In this document: in pieces, positions 9,410 through 19,314 of the stretch | Layout: every line of letters starts with the position of its first letter | Position numbering within the stretch: the first letter of the stretch is position 1 | The notes under the pieces: model-generated | Seen by the model: only the letters and a program-made list of their open reading frames with translations | What the model was told of the DNA's origin: nothing | Database searches by the model: none | Source of the DNA: Microcaldota archaeon | Lineage (GTDB): Archaea > Micrarchaeota > Micrarchaeia > Anstonellales > Bilamarchaeaceae | Assembly: GCA_018304385.1 (NCBI GenBank) | Contig: JAGVWJ010000013.1 | Location: forward strand, 1 to 41,211 | Reading direction: 5' to 3' | DNA: 41,211 bases | Made by a program: the position numbers and the translations under genes

Positions 9410-10519
9410 TCAAATCAAATTTTCAAATTCAGATTTTACTTTATCCTTATTTTTGTTTCTAAATTCTTCTGGCGCAAGTATCAATACGCGCTTTCTTTTC
9501 TGTTCGCTTATTTCTAAAGAGCGCACGATCTCAGAAAGTTCGGTTATGGGTTTTAACCCATCTTTTGTTTTTACCTTAAAATTAACTGGTTTATAGAAAT
9601 ATGTTGGATAATCAACAATTATATCACACTTTAAGCGTTCGCATAGCTCGCTTTCAATCTTTTTAAAATTCTTCTTTATTTTTTCATTCGGTTCTAAAGA
9701 ATAAACCTCTTTATACAATTTTCTTTTCATTAACGCATCTGCGTATTTATTACTAGCACGCATTTTCAAAAGAATTTCCTCATCGCCAGCGCTTAGAAAA
9801 TCTTCCGGGGTTATTGCTTTGTTTTCTATTGCAAGAGAAATTGCCTTTCTTAGCATTACTGCTGCAATGCGCACTGCGCGATGGAGATAAACCGTTGTAA
9901 ACATCATGAACCTTGCAATAAGCAGGCTTTCAGCAGCAGTTAAACTACTTTCTTCAATGGTAAGTTCAGTTTTTTCAAGCGACAGTGTATGCGTTATTCT
10001 ATCTACATCTACTATTCCGTATGCAACACCTGTATTGCGTGCATCTCGCATAAGATAATCCATTCTATCTGCGCCAAGATCGCTTGTAATTATATTTCCT
10101 TCTGTCGTATGCTCAATATCTAGAATTTGTTTAGGAGAAAAGTTTTCTTTTAATAAATCTGCTAGCTCGCCGTTCATGATTTTTTTCTTTCCTATTTCTT
10201 CATGATTACCTAAATATTGTTTAAGTACGTATTCGCTCTCATGCGAAAAAGCAACATGGCCGACATCATGCAATAATGCGAATAATCTAATCTTTGCTAA
10301 TGCCTCGCCAACGTAGCATAATCTTTGTGCCATTGTAGAAGCAAGATGCATTGTGCCTAAGCTATGCTCAAATCTAGTATGTGTTGCGCTTGGGTAAACT
10401 AGATAAGTGAAAGCCATCTGCTTTATTCTATGCAAGCGTTGAAATTCTTGGCTGTCTATTACACGCCTCTCCAATTCGCTGCATTCTATTGTACCGTATA
10501 ATTCGTCTTTGATTATCAT
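9410..10519 (-). CDS. HD-domain phosphohydrolase (dNTPase/SAMHD1-like)
   Basis: RLHRIKQMAFTYLVYPSATHTRFEHSLGTMHLA, LFALLHDVGHVAFSH, SDLGADRMDYLMRDARNTG. Confidence 0.9.
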   Translation of the reverse strand: MIIKDELYGTIECSELERRVIDSQEFQRLHRIKQMAFTYLVYPSATHTRFEHSLGTMHLASTMAQRLCYVGEALAKIRLFALLHDVGHVAFSHESEYVLKQYLGNHEEIGKKKIMNGELADLLKENFSPKQILDIEHTTEGNIITSDLGADRMDYLMRDARNTGVAYGIVDVDRITHTLSLEKTELTIEESSLTAAESLLIARFMMFTTVYLHRAVRIAAVMLRKAISLAIENKAITPEDFLSAGDEEILLKMRASNKYADALMKRKLYKEVYSLEPNEKIKKNFKKIESELCERLKCDIIVDYPTYFYKPVNFKVKTKDGLKPITELSEIVRSLEISEQKRKRVLILAPEEFRNKNKDKVKSEFENLI

Positions 10520-10568
10520 ATGGGAATATAAGAATAGAATAAATTTTAATGGTGGTAGTTGGGGTTGG

Positions 10569-10599
10569 AAGCCTCAAGGGGCGGAGCCCCTTATGGCTT
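10569..10599 (+). repeat. Variant of the GC-rich hairpin repeat
   Basis: aagcctcaaggggcggagccccttatggctt: same inner palindrome AGGGGCGGAGCCCCT, different outer stem AAGCC/GGCTT. Confidence 0.65.
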
Positions 10600-10603
10600 T
10601 AAC

Positions 10604-12928
10604 TTATTTCTTTCTCTTCCCTTTCTTGCGGCTTAAGTAATAATATATAATTAGTGCAACTATTACGATTAACAACGTTGCATATAAGTAAGTATTATCC
10701 ACTGTCGCCTCTCCTTTCTTTTCTACCTCGCCTGGTTCAACAGTTACATTATCGCCTGCTTTTTTCCCGCTTGGTGGCGGAGTAGGTTCAGGTGTTGGTT
10801 GCGGTTCTGGTGTTACATTTCCAGTTGGCTGAGGAGTAGGCACAGGCTGCGGAGTTGGTATCGGCACAGTTACATTTGTAATATTCGCAGCTACTGCTTC
10901 CTCACATAGTGTATAGTTAAATTCTTTAGCATCTGGTTTAGCATATCCGTTTTTCTGTGCATCCAGTTTATATGCACCGTTGCTTGTTAATAAAAATTCA
11001 ACATCTCCGCTTACATTTGTTTTTGTGCTTTGAATTTCCTCCCCACTTTTTAGTAATCGGACCAGAACATCATTAACGGGATCGCCAGTGCTTAATGCCT
11101 TTATTTTTATTTTATTTTCTGGGCATACAGCTGCTGTAGATAAATCAAAGTTAATTGAAAGCGACTTTGCAGTACCAATATCGCTAGTAGGTTTAGATTC
11201 AAACCCAACTGCCCCAAATATGCTAAATGTTCGAATATTATTATCAACAACAAATCCACTAGAACTTTCATCAGCATCCAAGCGGACCCAACCACCAGAG
11301 TATTTTGCAATATATGCGCCAAGGGTTCCTAAAGAAGCAGCATCATAATATACCCCAAGTGAAATAACTGCATTGCTACTTGTACTAGTTATATTTACAA
11401 CATTTTTAGCGCTACTATATGGAATTAGACTGCAAACGTTGAATGCATTTGAATCTGCACAACCATCACTTACACCCGCGCTAGTAGCAGTTAATGTCTT
11501 TAGATTAACATCTGTAGCAGCATCAAATGCAATTCTTAAATCGCTAGTAGTAAAATTATAAAAATTAGAACCAACCTTGGTAGTAACATTTGCGCTAGTG
11601 TTTACCTGTAAGTCCCATGCGCTCGCACCAGTTGTTAAAGCTGCATTACTGGTAAATGTTGCATTAGCCCCGCTTGCAAACACATATTGCACAAGCGTGC
11701 TGGAAGTTGCATTATTATTGTGCATAGAAACACTAGTGCTATCTATTACATGATAGCCATATTGTGTATTGCTTCCAGCATTGTTATTTGAAACATTATT
11801 ACTATTTGATGCTGATTCTAAAAAGAATCCGCGTAAATTGCTATTAGCTGTGCTAGCAGTTATATTGTTTGATGTTGCAGCAGTTAAATAGAACCCATAA
11901 ACCGTATTGCTGTTTGCAGTATTAGAAGTCAGATTATTCTGTTTTGAGCTAGACTGCAATCCAAAACCGCTTTGTGTGTTTTGATTTGCTGTATTTGAAT
12001 TCAGACTGTTGCCATCAGAGTTTGTTATAAGCAAGAATCCATAGGCAGTATTGTTATGTGCGACATTGCTGCTTACAGTATTACTATCTCCGTTGTTTAG
12101 CAAAAATCCATCCTGCACATTATTATGCGCAGTATTGCTATTAACAGTATTTGAAGAGCTATCTACTACTGAAATGCCAGCTTGTAAATTGAGGCGGGCA
12201 GTATTGCTTGTTAATGTATTTGCATTAGATGTGCTTTGAAGGCTTATACCATCAACGCTATTGTTTGATGCAAGATTGTCTCTTATTGTATTGCTGCTCG
12301 AACTTAGTACTAGGATACCATAAGTAGCGTTGGATGCATTATTGCTAGAAACAGTATTGCTATTTGAAGTGGCATCAAGAATAATGCCATATGTAATTTG
12401 TTGATTAACTAAATTATTATTTATTGTTCCAGAGCTTGCACCGTTAAAATATATTCCGTAGCGATTATTTTGCACAGTGTTATTATGGATATTTGCACTG
12501 TTTGCAATAACCTTAATACCTATTGCATTTGCACTAGAAGCGGAATTTGCGCCCTGTACTGTTAGATTTGTTATTTCAACACCAGTAGCAGAAACATTAA
12601 AAACTGCTAACGTATTTGTGCTAGCATTTACGATTACTCCAGCATTTTTACCAAATATTTTCAATGAAGCTTTATTTACCTCTGTGTTTGCAAAATGCGC
12701 GCCAGTTGAATTGTCGCAAATATAAATAGTATCTCCAGAGGCTGCAGCATCTATTGCTCCTTGTATTGTTGCGCGATCATTTGTATGCGGCTGCGCAGCA
12801 GCATTGCACGAGCTTGCTGCAGTAGCGTTTACATACCACTCTGCAGCAAAACTAACAGTTGAGAATGCAGTTATATAAAGAAATAAGTATATTAGAAACA
12901 ATGATCGCAATATATTTATAACGTGCAT
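10604..12928 (-). CDS. Secreted parallel beta-helix (NosD/pectate-lyase-like) surface protein with C-terminal TM anchor
   Basis: Signal peptide, many SNTVSSNTAxxNT... repeats, Pro-rich linker, TM plus basic tail. Confidence 0.85.
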   Translation of the reverse strand: MHVINILRSLFLIYLFLYITAFSTVSFAAEWYVNATAASSCNAAAQPHTNDRATIQGAIDAAASGDTIYICDNSTGAHFANTEVNKASLKIFGKNAGVIVNASTNTLAVFNVSATGVEITNLTVQGANSASSANAIGIKVIANSANIHNNTVQNNRYGIYFNGASSGTINNNLVNQQITYGIILDATSNSNTVSSNNASNATYGILVLSSSSNTIRDNLASNNSVDGISLQSTSNANTLTSNTARLNLQAGISVVDSSSNTVNSNTAHNNVQDGFLLNNGDSNTVSSNVAHNNTAYGFLLITNSDGNSLNSNTANQNTQSGFGLQSSSKQNNLTSNTANSNTVYGFYLTAATSNNITASTANSNLRGFFLESASNSNNVSNNNAGSNTQYGYHVIDSTSVSMHNNNATSSTLVQYVFASGANATFTSNAALTTGASAWDLQVNTSANVTTKVGSNFYNFTTSDLRIAFDAATDVNLKTLTATSAGVSDGCADSNAFNVCSLIPYSSAKNVVNITSTSSNAVISLGVYYDAASLGTLGAYIAKYSGGWVRLDADESSSGFVVDNNIRTFSIFGAVGFESKPTSDIGTAKSLSINFDLSTAAVCPENKIKIKALSTGDPVNDVLVRLLKSGEEIQSTKTNVSGDVEFLLTSNGAYKLDAQKNGYAKPDAKEFNYTLCEEAVAANITNVTVPIPTPQPVPTPQPTGNVTPEPQPTPEPTPPPSGKKAGDNVTVEPGEVEKKGEATVDNTYLYATLLIVIVALIIYYYLSRKKGKRKK

Positions 12929-13019
12929 AGATAAAAACCCCGTATAAGTATTTTAAACATTCACCTATAAGTATTTTAAACATTATGAAGTATCTTAAGT
13001 ACGCGCGCGTGATGATCTT

Positions 13020-14705
13020 ATGAAAAATTTATTTGGGTTATTTGTTCTTCTGTCATTTTTATTAATTGCAGGATGCGCAACAAAAGAAAAACCCATGCCA
13101 ACCCCAGCACCAGCTCCTGAACCAGCCCCAGTACCGCAACCTGCTCCACAGCCCGCGCCGCAACCATTACCAGAACCAAAAGAAACAGGAAATTTGTTAA
13201 TTGCGGTTACAGATAACCCGCTAAAAATAGATAAGGCAAACTGTGATTTTGAACTTAAGAAATTTGAAATAGAGCTTGAAGGATTAGAATTAAAAGAGCT
13301 TAATGGTTCTTGGTTGGAAATTCCATTCTTAGGATTGAATGATACAAATATGACTAATGTAACAAATGTAACTATTGATCTGGTTGAATTAATTGGAATA
13401 GATAACTTGGTTGCGCAGCAAGTGATAGAAGTTGGACAATTTAACGAAGTGCGCTTTAAAGTACAGCGCGCAGTTATGACTCAAGTAATCAAGATACCTG
13501 CTAATCTAACGAACCTTACTGCTTTTGGAAACCTGACTGCTAATCTAACGATAAATGAAACTGAAGAACTAGAGGAGGATTTAAAGATTGCAGAAAAAAG
13601 GAAGAAAAAAGAATTTAAAGAACTTGAAAAACTATTAAAAGAGGAAGAAGAAGAGGAGGAAGAGCGTGAAGAGCTGCGAAAAAAACTAGAAGAGGAAGGT
13701 TTAGAGGTTGAACAAGAGGTAAAGATTCCAAGCAATGAAATTAAGCTAAAGCACGAATTAGAAATAGAAGATGATGATAATAAGTTGCTAGAGATTGATT
13801 TTGATTTACGCGGTAGTTTTAGATGTGCAGACGGGAAAATAATTTTCTTACCTGTAATTGATTTGGAATCATTAGAAGATTTAGAGTTTGATATTAAGTC
13901 TAAGCAGAAGTTCGAAGAAAGAGATGGTGAACGAAGAATAAGAATAAAGCGTGAATTAAAAATTGATGATGGTGAGATTGAACTAAAAACAAGGCACAGA
14001 ATGCGCGAGTTTGGCCTAACTGAATTAACCAATAGAATTGATGTTAAAGAAAGAACAAGACTGCGCAAGCAAAGAGGCTTAGAATCAGAAAAAGAAATTG
14101 ATATAGAGGTTGATGAAGGGGAGGCAAAAATAGAACTTGAGATAGCAGGTAAAAAACAGAAGTTCAAACTAGATACTGATAATTTAGAAGAAGCAATAGC
14201 AGAAGTAGCAGAATTAACTGGCTTAGATGAGACAGAAGTGCTAAAACTAGCTGAAATAGAAATAGAAGGCAAAAAACAAGAAGAGAGAGAAGCAGAGATT
14301 GAAATAGAAAATGGAAAGGCTGAAGTAAAGGTTAAGATAAAAGGTGTTGAGACAAAGTTTGAGCTTGATGATACTAATCTGGATAAAACTATTGCGGAGA
14401 TTACCGAGAGAACAGGTTTAACTAAGGAAGAAGTTCTAGAGATTGCAAAGATCAAGGTAGAAAAAGAGGATGAAATAGAAAAAGAAGAGGGTGAAGATAG
14501 CTCAGGCAACGGAAACGGCGGAAAGAAAGATGATGGTAAAACTGATAAAAAAGACGGGAAATCAAAGGATAAAGATGACGATGATGACAGCGATGACAAT
14601 GGCTCTAGTGGTTCCTCTGGTTCGAGTGGCTCTGGTAGCGGAAGTTCAGGCTCATCAGGTAGGGGTTCCTCGGGATCTGGGGGAGGAAATGATGACGATG
14701 ATTAA
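13020..14705 (+). CDS. DUF4382-like lipoprotein with very acidic/basic coiled region and Ser/Gly/Asp-rich tail
   Basis: Lipobox-like LLIAGCATK; GNLLIAVTDNPLKIDKANCDFELKKFEIEL; E/K-rich segments; SSGSSGSGSGSSG tail. Confidence 0.75.
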   Translation: MKNLFGLFVLLSFLLIAGCATKEKPMPTPAPAPEPAPVPQPAPQPAPQPLPEPKETGNLLIAVTDNPLKIDKANCDFELKKFEIELEGLELKELNGSWLEIPFLGLNDTNMTNVTNVTIDLVELIGIDNLVAQQVIEVGQFNEVRFKVQRAVMTQVIKIPANLTNLTAFGNLTANLTINETEELEEDLKIAEKRKKKEFKELEKLLKEEEEEEEEREELRKKLEEEGLEVEQEVKIPSNEIKLKHELEIEDDDNKLLEIDFDLRGSFRCADGKIIFLPVIDLESLEDLEFDIKSKQKFEERDGERRIRIKRELKIDDGEIELKTRHRMREFGLTELTNRIDVKERTRLRKQRGLESEKEIDIEVDEGEAKIELEIAGKKQKFKLDTDNLEEAIAEVAELTGLDETEVLKLAEIEIEGKKQEEREAEIEIENGKAEVKVKIKGVETKFELDDTNLDKTIAEITERTGLTKEEVLEIAKIKVEKEDEIEKEEGEDSSGNGNGGKKDDGKTDKKDGKSKDKDDDDDSDDNGSSGSSGSSGSGSGSSGSSGRGSSGSGGGNDDDD

Positions 14706-15499
14706 ACCAGTACGAACGTATCCTTTCTTTTTTCTATAACATCGCCACGGTCTGATAACACATTAAGCAGTGCTCTACATCCTTCTAATTCTATGTTGCA
14801 CAGCTTTGCAATAGCAGCAATATTACCCTCATTCTTAAGTGCATCCTTTACATTTTCAGAATTAGCTGTAAAATATCTTTTGCTTACTGCGTAAAAGCGG
14901 CCGTCAAAGCTGCGCAAACAAATAAAATCCCTATCTCTTCCGGATTTTTTTATTTCCTGAGAAAATAAGTACGCCTCCTGTGGATTAGATATTATCCTAT
15001 AATTAGAGTTTGATGTATTAGAAATTGTACTTGGTTTTATATTTTCTTTGGTTTTCGGTTCAACTTTTTGTTCAGTTGGCTTAGTAATTTGCTTGTTCTC
15101 TCTGAGCAGGGGGTAAACCTTATCACTAATATTGTATACGCCATCAGGATATTTCTTGCTTTTGAAAACATTTACAAATCCATTTTTTATTAAATTTGCA
15201 AGCAGCACCCGTTCATTATCTTCTAGCATTTTGTCAATGTTTTTAGGAGTACGCTTTTCAAATTTTATGGATAGTAGATTTTTTAAAAGGAGTTTTTCAT
15301 TTTCAGAAAGGTTATTAGTTATTGGTTTTTGGTTATTGGTTTTTAGTTCTGCATTATCTAATGGAACTGACAATAAATAATACCCATCACGTAATGCAAA
15401 CATCTCAAGCTCATCTAAGTTTTCAAATTCGCTTGGTAATGTTATATAATTCTGCCCATCTTTTTTTATGATCTTTATTTTACCCATGCTCTCCCTCAT
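14702..15499 (-). CDS. Hypothetical protein with AbrB-like N-terminus
   Basis: MGKIKIIKKDGQNYITLPSEFENLDELEMFALRDGYYLLSV followed by a charged linker and C-terminal domain. Confidence 0.6.
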   Translation of the reverse strand: MRESMGKIKIIKKDGQNYITLPSEFENLDELEMFALRDGYYLLSVPLDNAELKTNNQKPITNNLSENEKLLLKNLLSIKFEKRTPKNIDKMLEDNERVLLANLIKNGFVNVFKSKKYPDGVYNISDKVYPLLRENKQITKPTEQKVEPKTKENIKPSTISNTSNSNYRIISNPQEAYLFSQEIKKSGRDRDFICLRSFDGRFYAVSKRYFTANSENVKDALKNEGNIAAIAKLCNIELEGCRALLNVLSDRGDVIEKRKDTFVLV

Positions 15500-15762
15500 T
15501 TAATTAGAATTAGCAAGATGAAATATATAAATGATTACTTTTGCACAAGGTTTGGCCAGCAATTGTAGGGATTTTTATTACCCTGACCAAACCTTATGTG
15601 GCAATAAGCTGTTAGCTCGTGGCTACTTTTTCTTATTAAAGCTTCTTTTGATTAAGGTTATCATTTTTGATAATTATACTCATTTCAATATAAATTTACC
15701 CCGCAAATTTATTTCGATAGGTTTTTAAACATGATTAACTATTTATATCAAATATGATATAA

Positions 15763-16362
15763 TTGGTAGATCATATGAATAGGCTTAATTTACTTGCTAA
15801 ACTACAGACTTACGTTTTGTTCACACCTGCCGATATTGAGAGAATACTAGGAAAGACGCGAGGCTATGCTTATTTATATTTGCAACGCTTGAAACAAACC
15901 AGTCTTATCTACGAAATTGAGAAAGGTCGTTATACTGTTTATGCTGATTCGTTTCTTATAGCATCAAGAATAGTATGGCCTTCTTATATAAGTGGTTGGG
16001 CAGCTCTTCAGTTCTACCACCTTACTGAGCAGTTGCCAAATGTTATAGAGGTTGTAACTACTAGATCTAGGAAAACAAGGAAAATTAAATTTATGAATAT
16101 TAAAATTGTATTTAGCAGATTACGAATTCCGCATTTTTTTGGTTATGAAAAAATACAATACAAAAAATTTCCAATATTTATCGCTGAAAAAGAGAAGGCC
16201 CTGCTTGATGCCTTCCTTCTAAGGCATATTTCACCTTCCGAGTTTATGGAAATCCTAAAAAATAACAAAAAAAGAGTGTCCATTAAAAAAATAAAAAGCT
16301 ACTCGAAAAAAATATCGAAAATGTTTTATTCTAAAATAAAAAAAATGGTGAATGACTTATGA
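15763..16362 (+). CDS. AbiEi-like antitoxin/transcriptional regulator of a type IV toxin-antitoxin pair
   Basis: N-terminal wHTH, ISGWAALQFYHLTEQLPNVIEVVTTR, FIAEKEKALLDAF; ATGA overlap with downstream gene. Confidence 0.8.
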   Translation: MVDHMNRLNLLAKLQTYVLFTPADIERILGKTRGYAYLYLQRLKQTSLIYEIEKGRYTVYADSFLIASRIVWPSYISGWAALQFYHLTEQLPNVIEVVTTRSRKTRKIKFMNIKIVFSRLRIPHFFGYEKIQYKKFPIFIAEKEKALLDAFLLRHISPSEFMEILKNNKKRVSIKKIKSYSKKISKMFYSKIKKMVNDL

Positions 16363-17108
16363 TCAACGAAGAGCAAGTGACGGCAATTGCCAGTCTAAAA
16401 AGAATAACTCTGCAAAATGCAGAGAAGGAATATTTTCAGGAAATGATGCTATATTCCATTTATAGTTTAGTTGGCAAAGAATTGCTATTTAAGGGAGGCA
16501 CTTGTTTATATAAAATCTACAAATTAAACCGTTTCAGTGAAGATCTAGATTTCGATATTTCAAAAAGCTTAGATGTAGAGAAGCTGGTCAAAAAGGCTCT
16601 TTACGGAATCAAATTGCTAGGTATCAATTGTTCTGTTAAATATTTAGATGAGTATGAAAATGCAGTCAATGTGGGTATAAATTTCCACGGCCCTCTTTAC
16701 CATGGAACTAAAGAATCACTCTGTTTTCTGCTTATTAACTTCAGTTTGAGAAAAAAACCAGTGTTGCCGCCAAGATTAGAAAAACTTTCATCTATATATA
16801 AAGATTTCCCGGATTTCGATGTTTTTGTTATGGATTTGCAGGAGATACTTGCAGAAAAGATAGCAGCCATCCATAATCGCAACAAACCAAGGGATGTTTA
16901 TGATGTTTGGTTTTTACTAAAAAATCTCTCTGTTGAACCAAATAAGAATTTAATAAAAAGGAAACTGAAAAAGGAGTTCGATAAATCAGACTTTATTCTT
17001 AAGGTTTCGGAGAAAGAAGGTTATTGGACAGGTGAGCTCAGTATGCTTTTTATTGGTCAAATTCCTTCTTTTATTGAGATTAAGAAGGATATTGAAAGAT
17101 TGATTTAG
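16359..17108 (+). CDS. AbiEii-like nucleotidyltransferase toxin
   Basis: ELLFKGGTCLYKIYKLNRFSEDLDFDIS and DLQEILAEKIAAIHNRNKPRDVYDVWFLL motifs. Confidence 0.88.
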   Translation: MINEEQVTAIASLKRITLQNAEKEYFQEMMLYSIYSLVGKELLFKGGTCLYKIYKLNRFSEDLDFDISKSLDVEKLVKKALYGIKLLGINCSVKYLDEYENAVNVGINFHGPLYHGTKESLCFLLINFSLRKKPVLPPRLEKLSSIYKDFPDFDVFVMDLQEILAEKIAAIHNRNKPRDVYDVWFLLKNLSVEPNKNLIKRKLKKEFDKSDFILKVSEKEGYWTGELSMLFIGQIPSFIEIKKDIERLI

Positions 17109-17162
17109 CTGGATTTTGGAATAGCTAGAATTATCTTTTTTTCATTAATTTTCACTATTCCA

Positions 17163-17939
17163 TCAGCCTATTTTCGTTTCTGGTGTTGTTGGCGTCGGAG
17201 CCTGCTCGACTGGCATTTCAGGTTTTACTTTCTCCCCCTTTCTTCTGAAATACAAATAAAGAAGTATTAAGACGATAGCGACTGCCCCAATGCCCAGATA
17301 AAGTATAGTATTATCCTTTTGTGTTGCTGCAAACAATGCTTTCTTTAATTCTAATTCATTATTTGCAGTATAAAACTTTCCACAGCCTGCGTTTGCAACT
17401 TTTCTTGCAGCTTCTGTCTGTGATGAGTTAAGTGTATATCCTATTACGTTAACAACAGAAATACCTTCGCTGCACGCTTGCTTTGCAATTTCTACAGGGT
17501 CACCATAGCAATTTTCTTCGCCATCTGTTATTAGTATTATTACCCCATTTTTCTTATTTACTGATTTAAAGTATGCAACTGCATCCCTTAATGCGCCTGC
17601 GATTGGCGTCCATCCGCCAGTTTCTATAGAATCAACAGCTTTATAGAGCGCGGTTTTATCGTTTGTGAATGTTTGTATTACTCTTATATCGCCACTATAT
17701 GGATCTGGTGGTTTTGTCTTAACCTCGTTGCTGCAACCATAGAATTTCATTACTCCAAGTTCATCACTGGCGCTAGACGCATTAATAAATTCCTTCGCAA
17801 CGTTTTTTGCAGCATCGATTCTGCTTACATACGTTCCTTCAAGATAATCATCCATGCTTGTACTGGCATCTATTACAATAAGAAAAGAATCAGCAAATAG
17901 AATTCCAATCAATAAAAGCGAGATTAGTAATTTGCGCAT
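17163..17939 (-). CDS. von Willebrand factor A domain membrane protein
   Basis: Signal peptide, FLIVIDASTSMDDY (MIDAS), IILITDGEENC, C-terminal TM. Confidence 0.9.
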   Translation of the reverse strand: MRKLLISLLLIGILFADSFLIVIDASTSMDDYLEGTYVSRIDAAKNVAKEFINASSASDELGVMKFYGCSNEVKTKPPDPYSGDIRVIQTFTNDKTALYKAVDSIETGGWTPIAGALRDAVAYFKSVNKKNGVIILITDGEENCYGDPVEIAKQACSEGISVVNVIGYTLNSSQTEAARKVANAGCGKFYTANNELELKKALFAATQKDNTILYLGIGAVAIVLILLYLYFRRKGEKVKPEMPVEQAPTPTTPETKIG

Positions 17940-17971
17940 ATTTTAAAAAGGAAAGTAACATTTATAATCTT

Positions 17972-19291
17972 ATGGCAATTTCTCCTTTCGAAGAGCGTTA
18001 TGTAACTGAAATGAATGCAATTTTTGATGATAGAAATAAACTACGCAAGTGGCTAGAAGTAGAGGTTGCACTAGCAAAAACACATGCAGTACTAGGCAAT
18101 ATTCCAAAGGATGCAGCAAAAAAAATTGAATCTGCAGCAGTGCGAGTAAGTTTTGAGCGAGTAAAGCAAATCGAAGAAGAGATACATCATGATCTAATGG
18201 CAATGGTTAGAGCACTGAGCGAACAGGCAGGTGATGCAGGTGCCTATGTGCATCTAGGCGCAACAAGCTACGATATAGAAGATACTGCACTCGCACTTGT
18301 TTTCAGAGATGCAGTTGCAATTATAGAAAAACATTTAGGGCAAATAGCAAATACACTAAAAACCTTAGCAAAAAAACACAAGAAAACGGTTTGTATTGGA
18401 AGAACGCATGGTCAGCATGCAGTTCCAACAACATACGGCATGAAATTTGCATTATACTATCAAGAAGCGCTTCGCAATTCGCAGCGTTTGCAAGAATGTA
18501 AAAAACGCATTCTCGTTGGTAAGATGAGTGGTGCAGTTGGAACAATGGCTACATTTGGCAAAAACGCATTCGATATCGAAGATAAGGTAATGAAATTACT
18601 TGGTCTGGAGCCAGCATCAGTAACAAATCAGGTTATTCAACGTGATAGGCATGCAGAACTTATTAGCAACATTGCGTTTGTTGCAGCAATGCTTGAAAAG
18701 ATTGCAAAAGAAATTCGCAACCTACAGCGTACAGAAATTGCAGAAATAGCAGAATCATTTTCATCAAAGCAGGTTGGCAGCTCAACAATGCCGCATAAAA
18801 GAAATCCGCATAAAAGCGAGCGTGTTTGTAGCCTTGCGCGCGTTGTGCGAACTAACGTAACAGTTGCATTAGAAAATATCGCTTTGGAGCATGAGCGCGA
18901 TTTAACAAACAGCGCAAACGAACGTGTAATATTTGCAGAAAGCTTTATTGCTTGTGATTACATGCTTGTTGAAATGAGAAAAATATTAGATGGATTGGAA
19001 TTTTTTGAAGAAAATATCAAGCGTAACTTAGAATTAACAAATGGCTTAGTAATGGCAGAGCGTTTGATGATTGCATTGACAGAGATTTTAGAACCAGGGA
19101 TGCCTCGTCAAGAGGCGCATGAGCTTGTTCGTAAATTAGCAATAGAAGCAAAGCAAAGTGGCAGGCATCTAAAAGACTTAGTAAAAGAAAAAATAAAAGC
19201 GCTTCATCCAAAAACCATAGACCAAATTTTTGATGTAGCTAGTTATATTGGTGAAGCGGAAAGAATTGTTGAAAGGGCAGTATCTTTATAA
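17972..19291 (+). CDS. purB: Adenylosuccinate lyase
   Basis: Family signature GSSTMPHKRNPHKSE, GRTHGQHAVPTTYGMKFA. Confidence 0.95.
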   Translation: MAISPFEERYVTEMNAIFDDRNKLRKWLEVEVALAKTHAVLGNIPKDAAKKIESAAVRVSFERVKQIEEEIHHDLMAMVRALSEQAGDAGAYVHLGATSYDIEDTALALVFRDAVAIIEKHLGQIANTLKTLAKKHKKTVCIGRTHGQHAVPTTYGMKFALYYQEALRNSQRLQECKKRILVGKMSGAVGTMATFGKNAFDIEDKVMKLLGLEPASVTNQVIQRDRHAELISNIAFVAAMLEKIAKEIRNLQRTEIAEIAESFSSKQVGSSTMPHKRNPHKSERVCSLARVVRTNVTVALENIALEHERDLTNSANERVIFAESFIACDYMLVEMRKILDGLEFFEENIKRNLELTNGLVMAERLMIALTEILEPGMPRQEAHELVRKLAIEAKQSGRHLKDLVKEKIKALHPKTIDQIFDVASYIGEAERIVERAVSL

Positions 19292-19314
19292 ATATGATTT
19301 CAGCAACATAAATT

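Noticed and set aside
12000-12500. Repetitive DNA considered as a CRISPR array
   Set aside because: Degenerate repeats encode beta-helix rungs; no constant-length repeat/unique-spacer pattern and no cas genes in the window.
11088-12725. Plus-strand ORFs inside the beta-helix gene
   Set aside because: Antisense shadows of the Asn/Thr/Ser repeats.
13481-14599. 372-aa minus-strand ORF (Ser-rich)
   Set aside because: Antisense shadow of the Glu/Lys-rich DUF4382-like gene; low-complexity Ser/Phe composition follows from complement of GAA/GAT codons.
15531-15728. 65-aa plus ORF upstream of the AbiE-like pair
   Set aside because: Runs through an inverted repeat and AT-rich intergenic DNA; no coding character.
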